Shown piece after piece: positions 1-5,868 of a stretch of 5,901 nt of DNA. The first letter of the stretch is position 1; each line of letters opens with the position of its first letter. This DNA is from Fen-7 sp041494285 (GTDB lineage: Archaea > Halobacteriota > Methanosarcinia > Methanotrichales > Methanotrichaceae). The notes beneath the pieces were generated by a model. The model saw only the letters and a program-made list of their open reading frames with translations, did no database searches and was not told where the DNA came from. The position numbers were made by a program, and so were the translations under genes. Where the stretch lies: the NCBI GenBank assembly GCA_041494285.1, contig JBGQAL010000165.1:1-5901 (forward strand), given 5' to 3'.

Positions 1-149
1 CATGACCTATTACCTATCGGACCCTTAATTGGGGCTGATTTGGGGAATTAACTATTCTTAGTGCGCCTTTGGTTAATAAAGATGGCGGAGTTTAGGATAG
101 AAAGGCGAATCGGAACCTGTAATCCTTGTTAGAATACTCGTTATGCCAA

Positions 150-1688
150 CTATCCCTGAATAGAGTTTTTTAAACTCAATTTAAAAACATGATAACCCCA
201 TTCAGGCATATCTAGGTAAAGCCCGGTCGATATCAATTCGTCTCCAGCTCGATCATGTCGTATATCATTCATTAAATCCGTCAGCAGGAAGTTTTGTCCA
301 AATAGATCATCATCAGAAGGAATTCTTACGTAGCATTGGCCGTGGTTATCTGCATAGTTTACAACAACCAATAACTTTTGGCGATCCTTCCCGTACCAAA
401 TGAAGGGGATGAAACCCTTCCAGGTGCAACTGTCTTCCCATGCCGGAATTGGCTCCAGAAACTGACAAAATCCATTACTGACAACCGGTAATCGCAGACA
501 CGCTAATAACTTACAATAGAAATCCTGTAACCCGAAATCGACTGGCTCGGTTGGTCTTCTTCTGAGCTGGATGGGAATTTTCCTCCTACTGCCCTCAAAC
601 TGCCCCTGGTAGAAAAATCGCAAACCTGGAGTAAGATATGTCAGAACCGCTGCCGCTTTATGCACTCGAATGGGAAAAGCCACAGCAGCTCTCAATTCAT
701 CATGATTCTCCATGAATCTCACCGGCTTTTGCTGCTCATTCATATCAAGATTCAAATAATCCCGAATCGGACCAGCGCATTTTTTACAAAGCAGATCGTA
801 CAGCTTTTTATCATAGGTGTAATCGAAGCCTTGCTGCAAAAGCTCTCTTTCCAAGCCCCAATATACCTCTGCCATGAACACAAAATCGGGATAATGCTGC
901 TTAATTTCCCGAATGGCATCGGGCCAGAATGGCTCGGGCGAGATTCTCCAGGTCTGCTGAAAAACTTCGGGAAGGATAAGCATCGCCATGTCGCAGCGAA
1001 CACCATCACACAATTGGGCTATCTTAAACAATTCCGAGATCATCTCGTCTTTTAGAGATGGATGCCCATAGTTCAATTGAAGCGTATCCGACCAACCAGG
1101 ATAGCTAGGATCCCTTCCGTGTGCCAATATCATGGACTTGCCTGATGATTTGACTCGAACGTAGTTTTGTGGTTCATGTTCGAGATCCGATTCCGAGCCA
1201 TGCACATATAGTTCCGGCTTTTCTTGCGACCATGGATGGTCCAGAGCAGTGTGGTTGGGTACAAAATCCAACAGGAGTCTTATTCCATGTTTATTCAGTC
1301 TCACATGAAACTTTTCCAATCCGGCGTTTCCTCCAAAGTCGGAGTTGACAGTGTAGCTTTGGATAGCAAAACATGAGCTGCATATATCTGATTCTTTTAA
1401 GTCGGGTAAAGTTCGCTGAAATTCTTCGCGTAAATCAGGTGTTGAGCGGCAAACTTTCAGTCCAGACGGACCTGTTTGCCAGACTCCAAGTAGATATACC
1501 CAATCAAACCCAAGCCTTTTTAGTCGTATTATTTTGTCATCGGGCACGTCTTCAAGAGTAACTGGAAAACCTGAATTCTTCGCTATATCCCCCAATAAAA
1601 ATCTTGTGTTGATCTGGTACAGGGAAGAATATGAAGGATGATTTAAGACTTTTGAGTCCTCAAACTGCTCGTTAGTGGGTCGTGACAT
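150..1688 (-). CDS. GH13 (alpha-amylase family) glycoside hydrolase
   Basis: Predicted cytoplasmic enzyme that hydrolyses or transfers alpha-glucosidic bonds, likely on glycogen-type glucans or short maltooligosaccharides; exact specificity is not readable. From the ATG at 1688 it is 512 residues. The GH13 conserved regions are all present: region I DFVPNH (141-146), region II GVRCD with the nucleophile Asp233, region III FMAEV with acid/base Glu274, and region IV ENHD with Asp330. A (beta/alpha)8 barrel spans about 25-390, followed by a beta-rich C-terminal domain with no extra carbohydrate-binding module. There is no signal peptide or membrane segment. Start choice is uncertain: the ATG has GGAG only 3 bases upstream, while an in-frame TTG at 1709 (seven residues longer) has GAGAGG 11 bases upstream; I prefer the ATG. 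The gene ends in TAG, with TAA two codons later. It is monocistronic here. Family call is firm; subfamily is unknown. Confidence 0.93.
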   Translation of the reverse strand: MSRPTNEQFEDSKVLNHPSYSSLYQINTRFLLGDIAKNSGFPVTLEDVPDDKIIRLKRLGFDWVYLLGVWQTGPSGLKVCRSTPDLREEFQRTLPDLKESDICSSCFAIQSYTVNSDFGGNAGLEKFHVRLNKHGIRLLLDFVPNHTALDHPWSQEKPELYVHGSESDLEHEPQNYVRVKSSGKSMILAHGRDPSYPGWSDTLQLNYGHPSLKDEMISELFKIAQLCDGVRCDMAMLILPEVFQQTWRISPEPFWPDAIREIKQHYPDFVFMAEVYWGLERELLQQGFDYTYDKKLYDLLCKKCAGPIRDYLNLDMNEQQKPVRFMENHDELRAAVAFPIRVHKAAAVLTYLTPGLRFFYQGQFEGSRRKIPIQLRRRPTEPVDFGLQDFYCKLLACLRLPVVSNGFCQFLEPIPAWEDSCTWKGFIPFIWYGKDRQKLLVVVNYADNHGQCYVRIPSDDDLFGQNFLLTDLMNDIRHDRAGDELISTGLYLDMPEWGYHVFKLSLKNSIQG

Positions 1689-1691
1689 TTT

Positions 1692-1695
1692 CTCC
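1692..1695 (-). promoter_or_regulatory. ribosome binding site for the GH13 gene
   Basis: GGAG on the minus strand, separated by AAA from the ATG at 1688. The 3-base gap is short, which leaves the upstream TTG at 1709 (GAGAGG at 1721-1726) as an alternative start. Confidence 0.4.
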
Positions 1696-1795
1696 GATCT
1701 AGTGCGCAATATCGTTGTATCCTCTCTTAGTATGGTTTTTGAACAAAATTTAATTTGTATTACAATCTATCATTCATCTAAGGGTTAATAGTCTG

Positions 1796-1817
1796 ATCGA
1801 TTGATCCTCCAATCGAT
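1796..1817. repeat. 8-bp inverted repeat (hairpin) upstream of GH13
   Basis: ATCGATTG, a six-base loop ATCCTC, then CAATCGAT: a perfect 8-bp stem. The TCGATTGAT core also occurs as a direct repeat at 1798-1806 and 1813-1821. It lies about 110 bases upstream of the GH13 start on the promoter side. It could be an operator or chance; there is no T-run on either side to make it a typical terminator. Confidence 0.45.
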
Positions 1818-2159
1818 TGATTATGAGATTAATAACTTGCCCCCGATCTCCCAGCGCCAGAGGATCGTAGGGTCTGGCAGGTTCTCGACATTCGCAAGGC
1901 TCATACTTGAACCCTGAAGATGTCCAGCTGGCCCTTCCCGCCGCAACAGCCTACCAATATCGGAATGCTGAAAGCGCTCCTTTCCCTTTCGGTCATGCCG
2001 ACAATTGAAGGATCCGCTCTTCAAATTATGTCTTATTTTTCAAATATTTCATTCAATGTGCAATTTAGCGGTTTCCTGGAAAGCGCAAGTTGCTTAGTGA
2101 GTAGCATAGGCCTACTATCAATCATGCTTTAAAGATGCTAGTAAAATAGATTATAATTC

Positions 2160-2182
2160 GGATGAAAGGCAAAGAAAAGAGG
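2160..2182 (-). terminator. possible T-rich terminator of rubrerythrin
   Basis: Directly after the rubrerythrin TAA, the minus strand reads a pyrimidine-rich tract including CTCTTTTCTTTGCCTTTC. Archaeal RNA polymerase can terminate at T-rich tracts without a hairpin. Position fits; the sequence signal is only moderate. Confidence 0.35.
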
Positions 2183-2190
2183 TGCGAAGA

Positions 2191-2685
2191 TTACTCGATC
2201 TTCTTGAACATACTTCCCTTCACGCCGCATACCGGGCACTTCTCTGGCACCTCGCGCTCCACAGTCATTCCGCATACTGGGCAGACGAAGTAGGGATAGC
2301 TCTCCTTCTTATCCAATCCCTCCATCATCTCGTGATAGAGCTTGGCGTGATACTCCTCTACGGCATTGGCGTAGTTAAAGGTCCTCTCTGCATCTTTCAC
2401 GCCCTCGGCCTTAGCCGCTTCGATCATCTCCGGGTACATCTCCTTGAACTCGTGGGTTTCCCCGGCGATGGCTTCACGCAAATTCTCCTTAGTAGCTTTG
2501 ATGGCTTTCATGGCGCGTAGGTGGTTGGAGGCATGAACCGCCTCAGCCTCGGCCGCGGCGCGGAATAGCTTGGCTGCTTGCGGGTAGCCATCCTTATCCG
2601 CCTAGGCAGCAAAAGATGTGTACTTCCGATTCGCCTGCGACTCTCCGGCAAAGGCCTCTTTCAAGAAATCTTCGGTCTTGGACAT
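2191..2685 (-). pseudogene. rbr: rubrerythrin, interrupted by an in-frame TAG at codon 28
   Basis: Rubrerythrin is a cytoplasmic non-haem iron protein that reduces hydrogen peroxide in anaerobes, with a ferritin-like diiron four-helix domain and a rubredoxin electron-transfer domain. Read from ATG 2685 to TAA 2191 the frame is 165 codons including the terminal TAA, normal for the short rubrerythrin class. Candidate diiron ligands are Glu15, Glu48/His51 (ExxH), Glu76, Glu79 and Glu110/His113 (ExxH); the rubredoxin iron ligands are Cys135, Cys138, Cys150 and Cys153 in two CPVCG motifs. The start is supported by AAGGAG 8 bases upstream. Codon 28 (2604-2602) is TAG, where relatives usually have lysine (AAG), one base away; no other damage is visible. 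An ATG at codon 59 (2511) opens the longest uninterrupted frame, but it would lack the first two helices of the diiron bundle and has no evident ribosome binding site. Options are nonsense mutation, base error or UAG read-through as pyrrolysine. Family call is very firm; functional status is unresolved. Confidence 0.9.
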
Positions 2686-2693
2686 TGCATCTG

Positions 2694-2699
2694 CTCCTT
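2694..2699 (-). promoter_or_regulatory. Shine-Dalgarno site of rubrerythrin
   Basis: AAGGAG on the minus strand, 8 bases before the ATG at 2685. It shows that the true start lies upstream of the TAG and that the uninterrupted 106-codon frame from 2511 is not the native gene. An out-of-frame ATG at 2690 is too close to this site to be favoured. Confidence 0.75.
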
Positions 2700-2733
2700 A
2701 TTGTTTATGATAACACAATTCGATTCGATAGAG

Positions 2734-2743
2734 CTATAATTTT
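2734..2743 (-). promoter_or_regulatory. putative TATA element of rubrerythrin
   Basis: AAAATTATAG on the minus strand, preceded by ACAC. A start site about 26 bases on (near 2712) would leave a leader of roughly 27 bases carrying the AAGGAG site. A second candidate, GTATAAGAG near 2754-2762, lies further upstream. Confidence 0.45.
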
Positions 2744-2780
2744 GTGTCTGATCGCTCTTATACTCTTTGCATCACCACAC

Positions 2781-2788
2781 CTATAAAT
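2781..2788 (+). promoter_or_regulatory. TATA box of the ABC exporter operon (probably leaderless)
   Basis: CTATAAAT centred about 30 bases before the ATG at 2815. With usual archaeal spacing, transcription would begin within a few bases of the ATG. No Shine-Dalgarno sequence precedes that ATG, which agrees with a leaderless or nearly leaderless transcript. It also argues against the in-frame TTG at 2767, which lies upstream of the box. Confidence 0.6.
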
Positions 2789-2814
2789 CCTCAGATGCCA
2801 AGAATAAATTAGCA

Positions 2815-3798
2815 ATGTCTGAAAACATAATCGAGGTTAAGAATTTAGAGTACAGCTACGGCGACTTCAAGGCCGTGGACGACGTCAGCTTTTTCGTAAA
2901 AGAAGGGGAGATCTTCTCCTTTCTCGGACCTAACGGAGCTGGTAAGAGCACGGTCATCAACATTCTCACTACTTTGCTTCCGCTTCAGAAGGGCTCAGCT
3001 CGAATAGCCGGATACGATCGGGCTACCGAGCCCGAGCAGGTCAGGAGGTCAATAGGCATAGTCTTCCAGGAGGAGACCCTGGATCGAGACCTAACAGTTT
3101 GGGAGACCCTGGAGCTTCACGGCCGATTATACTCTATGCCCAAGGAAGAGAGGCAGCAAAGAATCGAAGAGATGATAAAGCTGGTGGAGCTGGAGGACAA
3201 GAGAGATGCCAGAACCAGGAACCTTAGCGGCGGCATGAAGCGCCGATTGGAGATCGGAAGAGGCCTCATGACCCGCCCAAAGGTCCTATTCTTGGACGAG
3301 CCCACAATCGGCCTGGACACCCAAACTCGAAGGCGTCTATGGGATTACATAAAAAAGGTCAACGAGGCCGGCACAACCATATTCCTCACCACGCACTACA
3401 TGGACGAGGCTGACCTGGTAAGCAACTGGATAGACATCCTGGATCACGGCAAGATCATAGCATCGGGAGTGCCCGCTGAGCTGAAGAATGCTCTAGGCAG
3501 AGACATGGTCTACATTGAGACCAGCAACGATGTCGCTGCCACTGAGACCCTAAAATCCTTGAAGTCTGTAAGAGATGTCAAGGTCGCATCTCAAGGTCTT
3601 GTGGTGACCATCAATGTGGACGGCACCCATTTGCTGCCGCAGATGATGAATATGCTAAAGGATAAAGGGATTGAAATATCAAGCGTTAACCTGAAGAAGC
3701 CTACCCTCGACGACGTCTTCGTCCATTACACAGGCAGGGACATCAAGAACGCCGGGGCGGAGAAGCTGCGCAGGATACAACCGAGGAGCGGTCGTTGA
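2815..3798 (+). CDS. ABC transporter ATP-binding protein (ABC-2/DrrA-type exporter)
   Basis: Cytoplasmic ATPase that powers export through the partner permease encoded next. The protein is 327 residues. Walker A GPNGAGKST is at 38-46, the Q-loop Gln at 85, the signature LSGGM at 137-141, Walker B VLFLDE at 157-162 followed by PTIGLD, and the H-loop His at 194 in TTHYMDEA, so it should be a competent ATPase. Residues from about 225 form the C-terminal extension typical of DrrA-like ATPases, with the late PTLDDVFVHYTGRD motif seen in this group. The ATG at 2815 is chosen over an in-frame TTG at 2767 because the TATA box lies between them and homologues start near MxxxIxVxNLxxxYG. The stop is one base before the permease ATG, so the two are co-transcribed and probably translationally coupled. 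The substrate (drug, lipid, polysaccharide or other) cannot be told; the name DrrA reflects family, not daunorubicin transport. Confidence 0.95.
   Translation: MSENIIEVKNLEYSYGDFKAVDDVSFFVKEGEIFSFLGPNGAGKSTVINILTTLLPLQKGSARIAGYDRATEPEQVRRSIGIVFQEETLDRDLTVWETLELHGRLYSMPKEERQQRIEEMIKLVELEDKRDARTRNLSGGMKRRLEIGRGLMTRPKVLFLDEPTIGLDTQTRRRLWDYIKKVNEAGTTIFLTTHYMDEADLVSNWIDILDHGKIIASGVPAELKNALGRDMVYIETSNDVAATETLKSLKSVRDVKVASQGLVVTINVDGTHLLPQMMNMLKDKGIEISSVNLKKPTLDDVFVHYTGRDIKNAGAEKLRRIQPRSGR
3783..3788 (+). promoter_or_regulatory. ribosome binding site of the permease
   Basis: GAGGAG inside the end of the ATPase gene, 11 bases before the ATG at 3800. The gap is somewhat long, so coupling to termination at the TGA (3796-3798) may contribute. 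Confidence 0.5.
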
Positions 3799-3799
3799 T

Positions 3800-4636
3800 A
3801 TGTCCTACGAGTTTGTTACTATCTATTGGCGCGACATGCTGAGGTTCGTCAGATTCAGGATAGTGCTAGTTGCATCGCTGATCCAGCCGGCCCTGTGGAT
3901 GGCTCTGTACGGGGCTGCCATGTCCAGCAACTTCAGCCGGCTAAGCTCAAGCATAATCGTCCCCAAAGATGCAGTCTCTATATCTTACCTAACCTTCATG
4001 GGTGCTGGAGTGATCGCCCTTACAACCCTGTTTACCAGTCTTTTTGGCGGAATCACCCTGCTCTTCGACAAGAATTGGGGGCTGATGAGAGAGTTTTTGG
4101 CCAGCCCCATGCCCAGGAACAACATAATCATAGGCATTGGCCTCTCTGGAGTGACCAAATCGTTCATCCAGGTGATGGTCATCATGGGTTTCGGGCTGAT
4201 CATAGGCGTTAGGTTCTTTCCCAACTACACCCTTGTCCAGACCGCAGGAGCAATCTTAGGCATACTGCTCTTTGTGGGCATCTTCTCGATCGGATTCCTA
4301 TTCCTCTCCTCGGCCATTTCAATGTCCATGGAGACTCCTGAGGGGCTCCAGGCGGTCATCACCCTCCTTACTCTGCCTCTTTTCTTCGCCAGCAATGCTC
4401 TTTATCCCATCGATGCTTTTCCATACCCTGTAAGGATTCTATCCATGTTTAATCCTCTTACGCACCTTGTCAACGGCATACGATACTTTGCCATTGGAAA
4501 CGATTTCTATACCATTGGGACTCACTACATCTACTCGACGGGCGACGTCCTTCTATCGTTCTCTGCTCTGGTGGTCTTTGCTGTAGTCATGTATGCCGTG
4601 GCCTGGTGGGTGGTTAAGAAGGCGGTAATTACTTGA
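3800..4636 (+). CDS. ABC-2 type transporter permease (DrrB-like)
   Basis: Integral membrane half of the exporter, 278 residues, a normal length for single-domain ABC-2 permeases. Hydrophobic segments lie near 20-41, 62-86, 107-139 (long, includes the re-entrant or third helix region), 147-174, 185-204 and 248-272, giving six predicted helices. Family hallmarks are the motif MREFLASPMPR (96-106), which precedes the third segment and contacts the ATPase in this family, and the late block FFASNALYPIDAFP through FNPLTHLVNGIRY (195-229), common to DrrB/NodJ-type permeases. It starts one base after the ATPase stop. The TGA at 4634-4636 is followed at once by a hairpin and then transposase-like remnant sequence, yet the C-terminus (VAWWVVKKA) looks natural, so the gene appears complete. 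Two copies with two ATPases would make the working transporter. Substrate is unknown. Confidence 0.94.
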   Translation: MSYEFVTIYWRDMLRFVRFRIVLVASLIQPALWMALYGAAMSSNFSRLSSSIIVPKDAVSISYLTFMGAGVIALTTLFTSLFGGITLLFDKNWGLMREFLASPMPRNNIIIGIGLSGVTKSFIQVMVIMGFGLIIGVRFFPNYTLVQTAGAILGILLFVGIFSIGFLFLSSAISMSMETPEGLQAVITLLTLPLFFASNALYPIDAFPYPVRILSMFNPLTHLVNGIRYFAIGNDFYTIGTHYIYSTGDVLLSFSALVVFAVVMYAVAWWVVKKAVIT

Positions 4637-4662
4637 GGCTCGCTGCTCGTCCGAGCGAAGCC
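4637..4662 (+). repeat. hairpin directly after the permease stop
   Basis: Outer stem GGCT (4637-4640) with AGCC (4659-4662), inner stem GCTC (4645-4648) with GAGC (4653-4656), loop GTCC and an asymmetric internal loop. It begins at the base after the TGA. There is no T-run, so it is not a standard terminator; it may protect the 3' end of the operon mRNA or mark the junction of a decayed insertion. Confidence 0.4.
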
Positions 4663-4665
4663 GAA

Positions 4666-4755
4666 AATCCGGAAAATCTGGCAGAAAAGCAGAAGAAAGA
4701 ACTTGGATCGCTCAAAGATATGTGTTTGAAGACTTCAAGAGCTTACGAGATAAGT
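4666..4755 (+). mobile_element. fragment resembling an ISL3-family transposase
   Basis: The plus-strand frame beginning at 4633 (TTG, overlapping the permease stop) encodes the stretch NPENLAEKQKKELGSL followed by KDMCLKTSRAYEI. This closely resembles, from memory, the segment of ISL3-family DDE transposases that reads like (L)KNPxNLxxxQKxxLxSL...LKTxRAYxI. Only about 30 residues match; the first 11 residues of the frame and everything after residue 41 do not, and the frame ends at a TGA at 4837-4839. A full ISL3 transposase is around 400 residues, so this is a severely deleted relic. No terminal inverted repeats or target duplication were found. The absence of a start codon or ribosome binding site of its own agrees with a non-functional relic. 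Confidence 0.55.
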
Positions 4756-4979
4756 TTGGGGCATGATAGTATTAAAGCGACTAACAATAGCGCTGAGGGT
4801 GAGGCTTTACCATTACAACAAAGACCTGTGCCGCATTGAGCTGAAAATACTAGGCGTGAAAAACAAGGTCTAAAGATTCTTGATCAAGTGTTCCAAGTTC
4901 GCGAAATATGCGTAGATTTTGAAGAATTCCGTGGCTTCCAAGGAGACTGCCAGCGATAAGGTATTTCTGATGAAGGACC

Positions 4980-5033
4980 GGGCGGCGGTGTAGGTGGCAG
5001 TGGGATTGGGGGGGGCGCTGGTGGTGGAATGGG
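4980..5033 (+). repeat. G-rich low-complexity tract with an eight-G run
   Basis: A strongly strand-biased tract of GG and GGG groups including eight consecutive Gs (5008-5015). Runs of three or more Gs occur at 4980-4982, 5002-5004, 5008-5015 and 5031-5033. In one plus frame it would encode glycine repeats and on the minus strand proline repeats, but neither frame has a credible start and gene context. It could fold as a G-quadruplex with long loops or simply be low-complexity DNA. Confidence 0.6.
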
Positions 5034-5048
5034 ATGTAGGCTTCTGAT

Positions 5049-5075
5049 AATGCTCTTGTTATAGGGCATTTTTTT
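5049..5075 (+). terminator. intrinsic-terminator-like hairpin with T-run
   Basis: AATGCTC (5049-5055), loop TTGTTATA, GGGCATT (5064-5070): a 7-bp stem with one G-T pair, running into seven consecutive Ts (5069-5075). It is oriented to stop plus-strand transcription and is the first good terminator downstream of the ABC operon, about 410 bases past the permease stop. It may end that transcript or have belonged to a gene now lost. Confidence 0.6.
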
Positions 5076-5316
5076 GAGGAATTCGCCTACATATTCCACA
5101 GAAATATCACACGCACCAACACTGTTTGTTGCTCAAAGGCTATTATACAACCAGTAAGATTCGGCCAAAATGCTCTTTAGCTTACCTATAATTCCAAGGA
5201 CTACAAGCACAAATCGGTTAGCTCGACTGCTACTAATCTATTGTTGGCGTTGCATAGTGTTTTTGGTAATATAGAACCTGGAGCGCAAAGGTAAGGATAT
5301 TGAACCGGAAAATGTA

Positions 5317-5326
5317 TTTATAAATA
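5317..5326 (+). promoter_or_regulatory. strong TATA-like element
   Basis: TTTATAAATA preceded by purine-rich CGGAAAATG, resembling an archaeal BRE/TATA pair. Expected transcription start is near 5346. It is about 155 bases before the ATG at 5481, so it would give that gene a long leader; a closer weaker candidate, TTATTTAT at 5438-5445, would place the start near 5467 with a short leader. Confidence 0.45.
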
Positions 5327-5480
5327 AATACTAGGCAAAGGAGATGCCAGAGAAATAAAGACCATGATTGTAGGTTGTACATACCCACTAAAAATTTTCG
5401 GCGAGGCAGAATTTGCTATTTTATGCTGTCGTGTCGCTTATTTATTTCTCCTTATCAAGAGTATCAGCGTTAATTAAAAT

Positions 5481-5868
5481 ATGATTAGCAAAAAGAAAGA
5501 TGAATTAAGTATAGATAATGAAATATGCGCTGAACTTTATAATACATTAGTAACTAACTACCTACATCAAGATTATCTTATTTGGACCAGAATTGAATTG
5601 GTGGCCGTATTTCAGGCTAGTGTCTTGACTACTGGTTTAGCACTGCGCGCTTACTGGTTTGGGCCCGCGGCTATGTTCATAGGCGGGATATTCACTATTT
5701 TGCTATATCTTTTCATATCAAGGACTTTTGATAATAGGAATGTAAATCTTGAGTTGACTTGGGGGTAGGCTTGTTCAAGAGGAATTTAAACAAGATATCG
5801 GAGCAGAAATTAGTCGACTAAAACGCATTGAAAAAGCAAATAAAGGTAGTGTGCCGAATTTTCTGTAA
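5481..5868 (+). pseudogene. small two-helix membrane protein, frameshifted at a G run
   Basis: I do not recognise the family with confidence. The frame from ATG 5481 gives a charged N-terminus (1-34), two hydrophobic segments (about 38-56 and 60-80), then RTFDNRN and a stop TAG at 5766-5768 after Trp-Gly. In the +1 frame, beginning at AGG or CTT (5767/5770), coding-like sequence continues as LVQEEFKQDIGAEISRLKR and ends PNFL at TAA 5866-5868. Removing one G from the five-G run (5761-5765) joins the two into a 128-residue protein: a cytoplasmic N-terminus, a membrane hairpin, and an amphipathic charged C-terminal helix. The layout is loosely reminiscent of small oligomeric membrane proteins, but no function is claimed. 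No Shine-Dalgarno precedes the ATG. The break may be a real mutation, a homopolymer base error, or +1 recoding at GGG-TAG. Confidence 0.6.

Larger units (their letters stand above)
1710..2190. other. gene-free stretch between GH13 and rubrerythrin
   Basis: About 480 bases without a gene I can support. The part next to GH13 (1725-1800) is AT-rich and should hold its promoter; AAATTAAATTTTG on the minus strand around 1745-1757 is a possible but weak TATA region. A short hairpin lies at 1796-1817. The segment 1840-2010 is visibly more GC-rich than its flanks and is open on the minus strand from 2024 (TTG) to 1821 (67 residues, very basic, no recognisable motif, no ribosome binding site); it may be decayed coding DNA. 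The segment 2025-2180 is AT-rich with T-rich minus-strand tracts just past the rubrerythrin stop. Confidence 0.6.
4637..5480. other. gene-poor stretch: insertion remnant and intergenic DNA
   Basis: About 840 bases with no intact gene. It holds, in order: a hairpin after the permease stop, a transposase-like fragment (4666-4755), short broken frames on the plus strand up to about 5048, a G-rich tract (4980-5033), a hairpin/T-run terminator (5049-5075), a featureless AT-moderate stretch (5100-5310), and a TATA-like element at 5317-5326 followed by a 37-codon open frame (5364-5477) with no visible homology signal. No tRNA or CRISPR-like repeat is seen. Confidence 0.65.

Noticed and set aside
1..149. 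Possible gene start at the left edge (minus-strand ATG at 3)
   Set aside because: Only three bases are in the window, and no frame in 1-149 has coding features.
2099..2135. Short palindromes around TAGGCCTA and TAGCAT/ATGCTA
   Set aside because: Arms are 4-6 bases with variable spacing in AT-rich DNA and no T-run in a useful place; chance cannot be excluded.
2191..2511. A separate 106-residue rubredoxin-like/rubrerythrin-like gene starting at the ATG at 2511
   Set aside because: It is the C-terminal two-thirds of a full-length rubrerythrin frame that begins at 2685 with a good AAGGAG site. The ATG at 2511 is an internal methionine, and starting there would remove the first two helices of the diiron bundle.
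2182..2520. Plus-strand 112-residue open frame opposite rubrerythrin
   Set aside because: It is the antisense shadow of a gene with clear conserved motifs on the minus strand.
2767..2814. TTG start adding 16 residues to the ABC ATPase
   Set aside because: It begins upstream of the likely TATA box and would add a His/Lys-rich extension not usual in the family.
4763..4873. Plus-strand 36-residue basic open frame
   Set aside because: No ribosome binding site or recognisable motif, and it lies in the degenerate region behind the transposase relic; such a length is expected by chance.
4884..5099. Minus-strand proline-rich open frame (GTG start)
   Set aside because: The proline repeats are the reverse of the G-rich low-complexity tract. 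There is no ribosome binding site, no conserved motif, and the terminator hairpin on the plus strand lies inside it.
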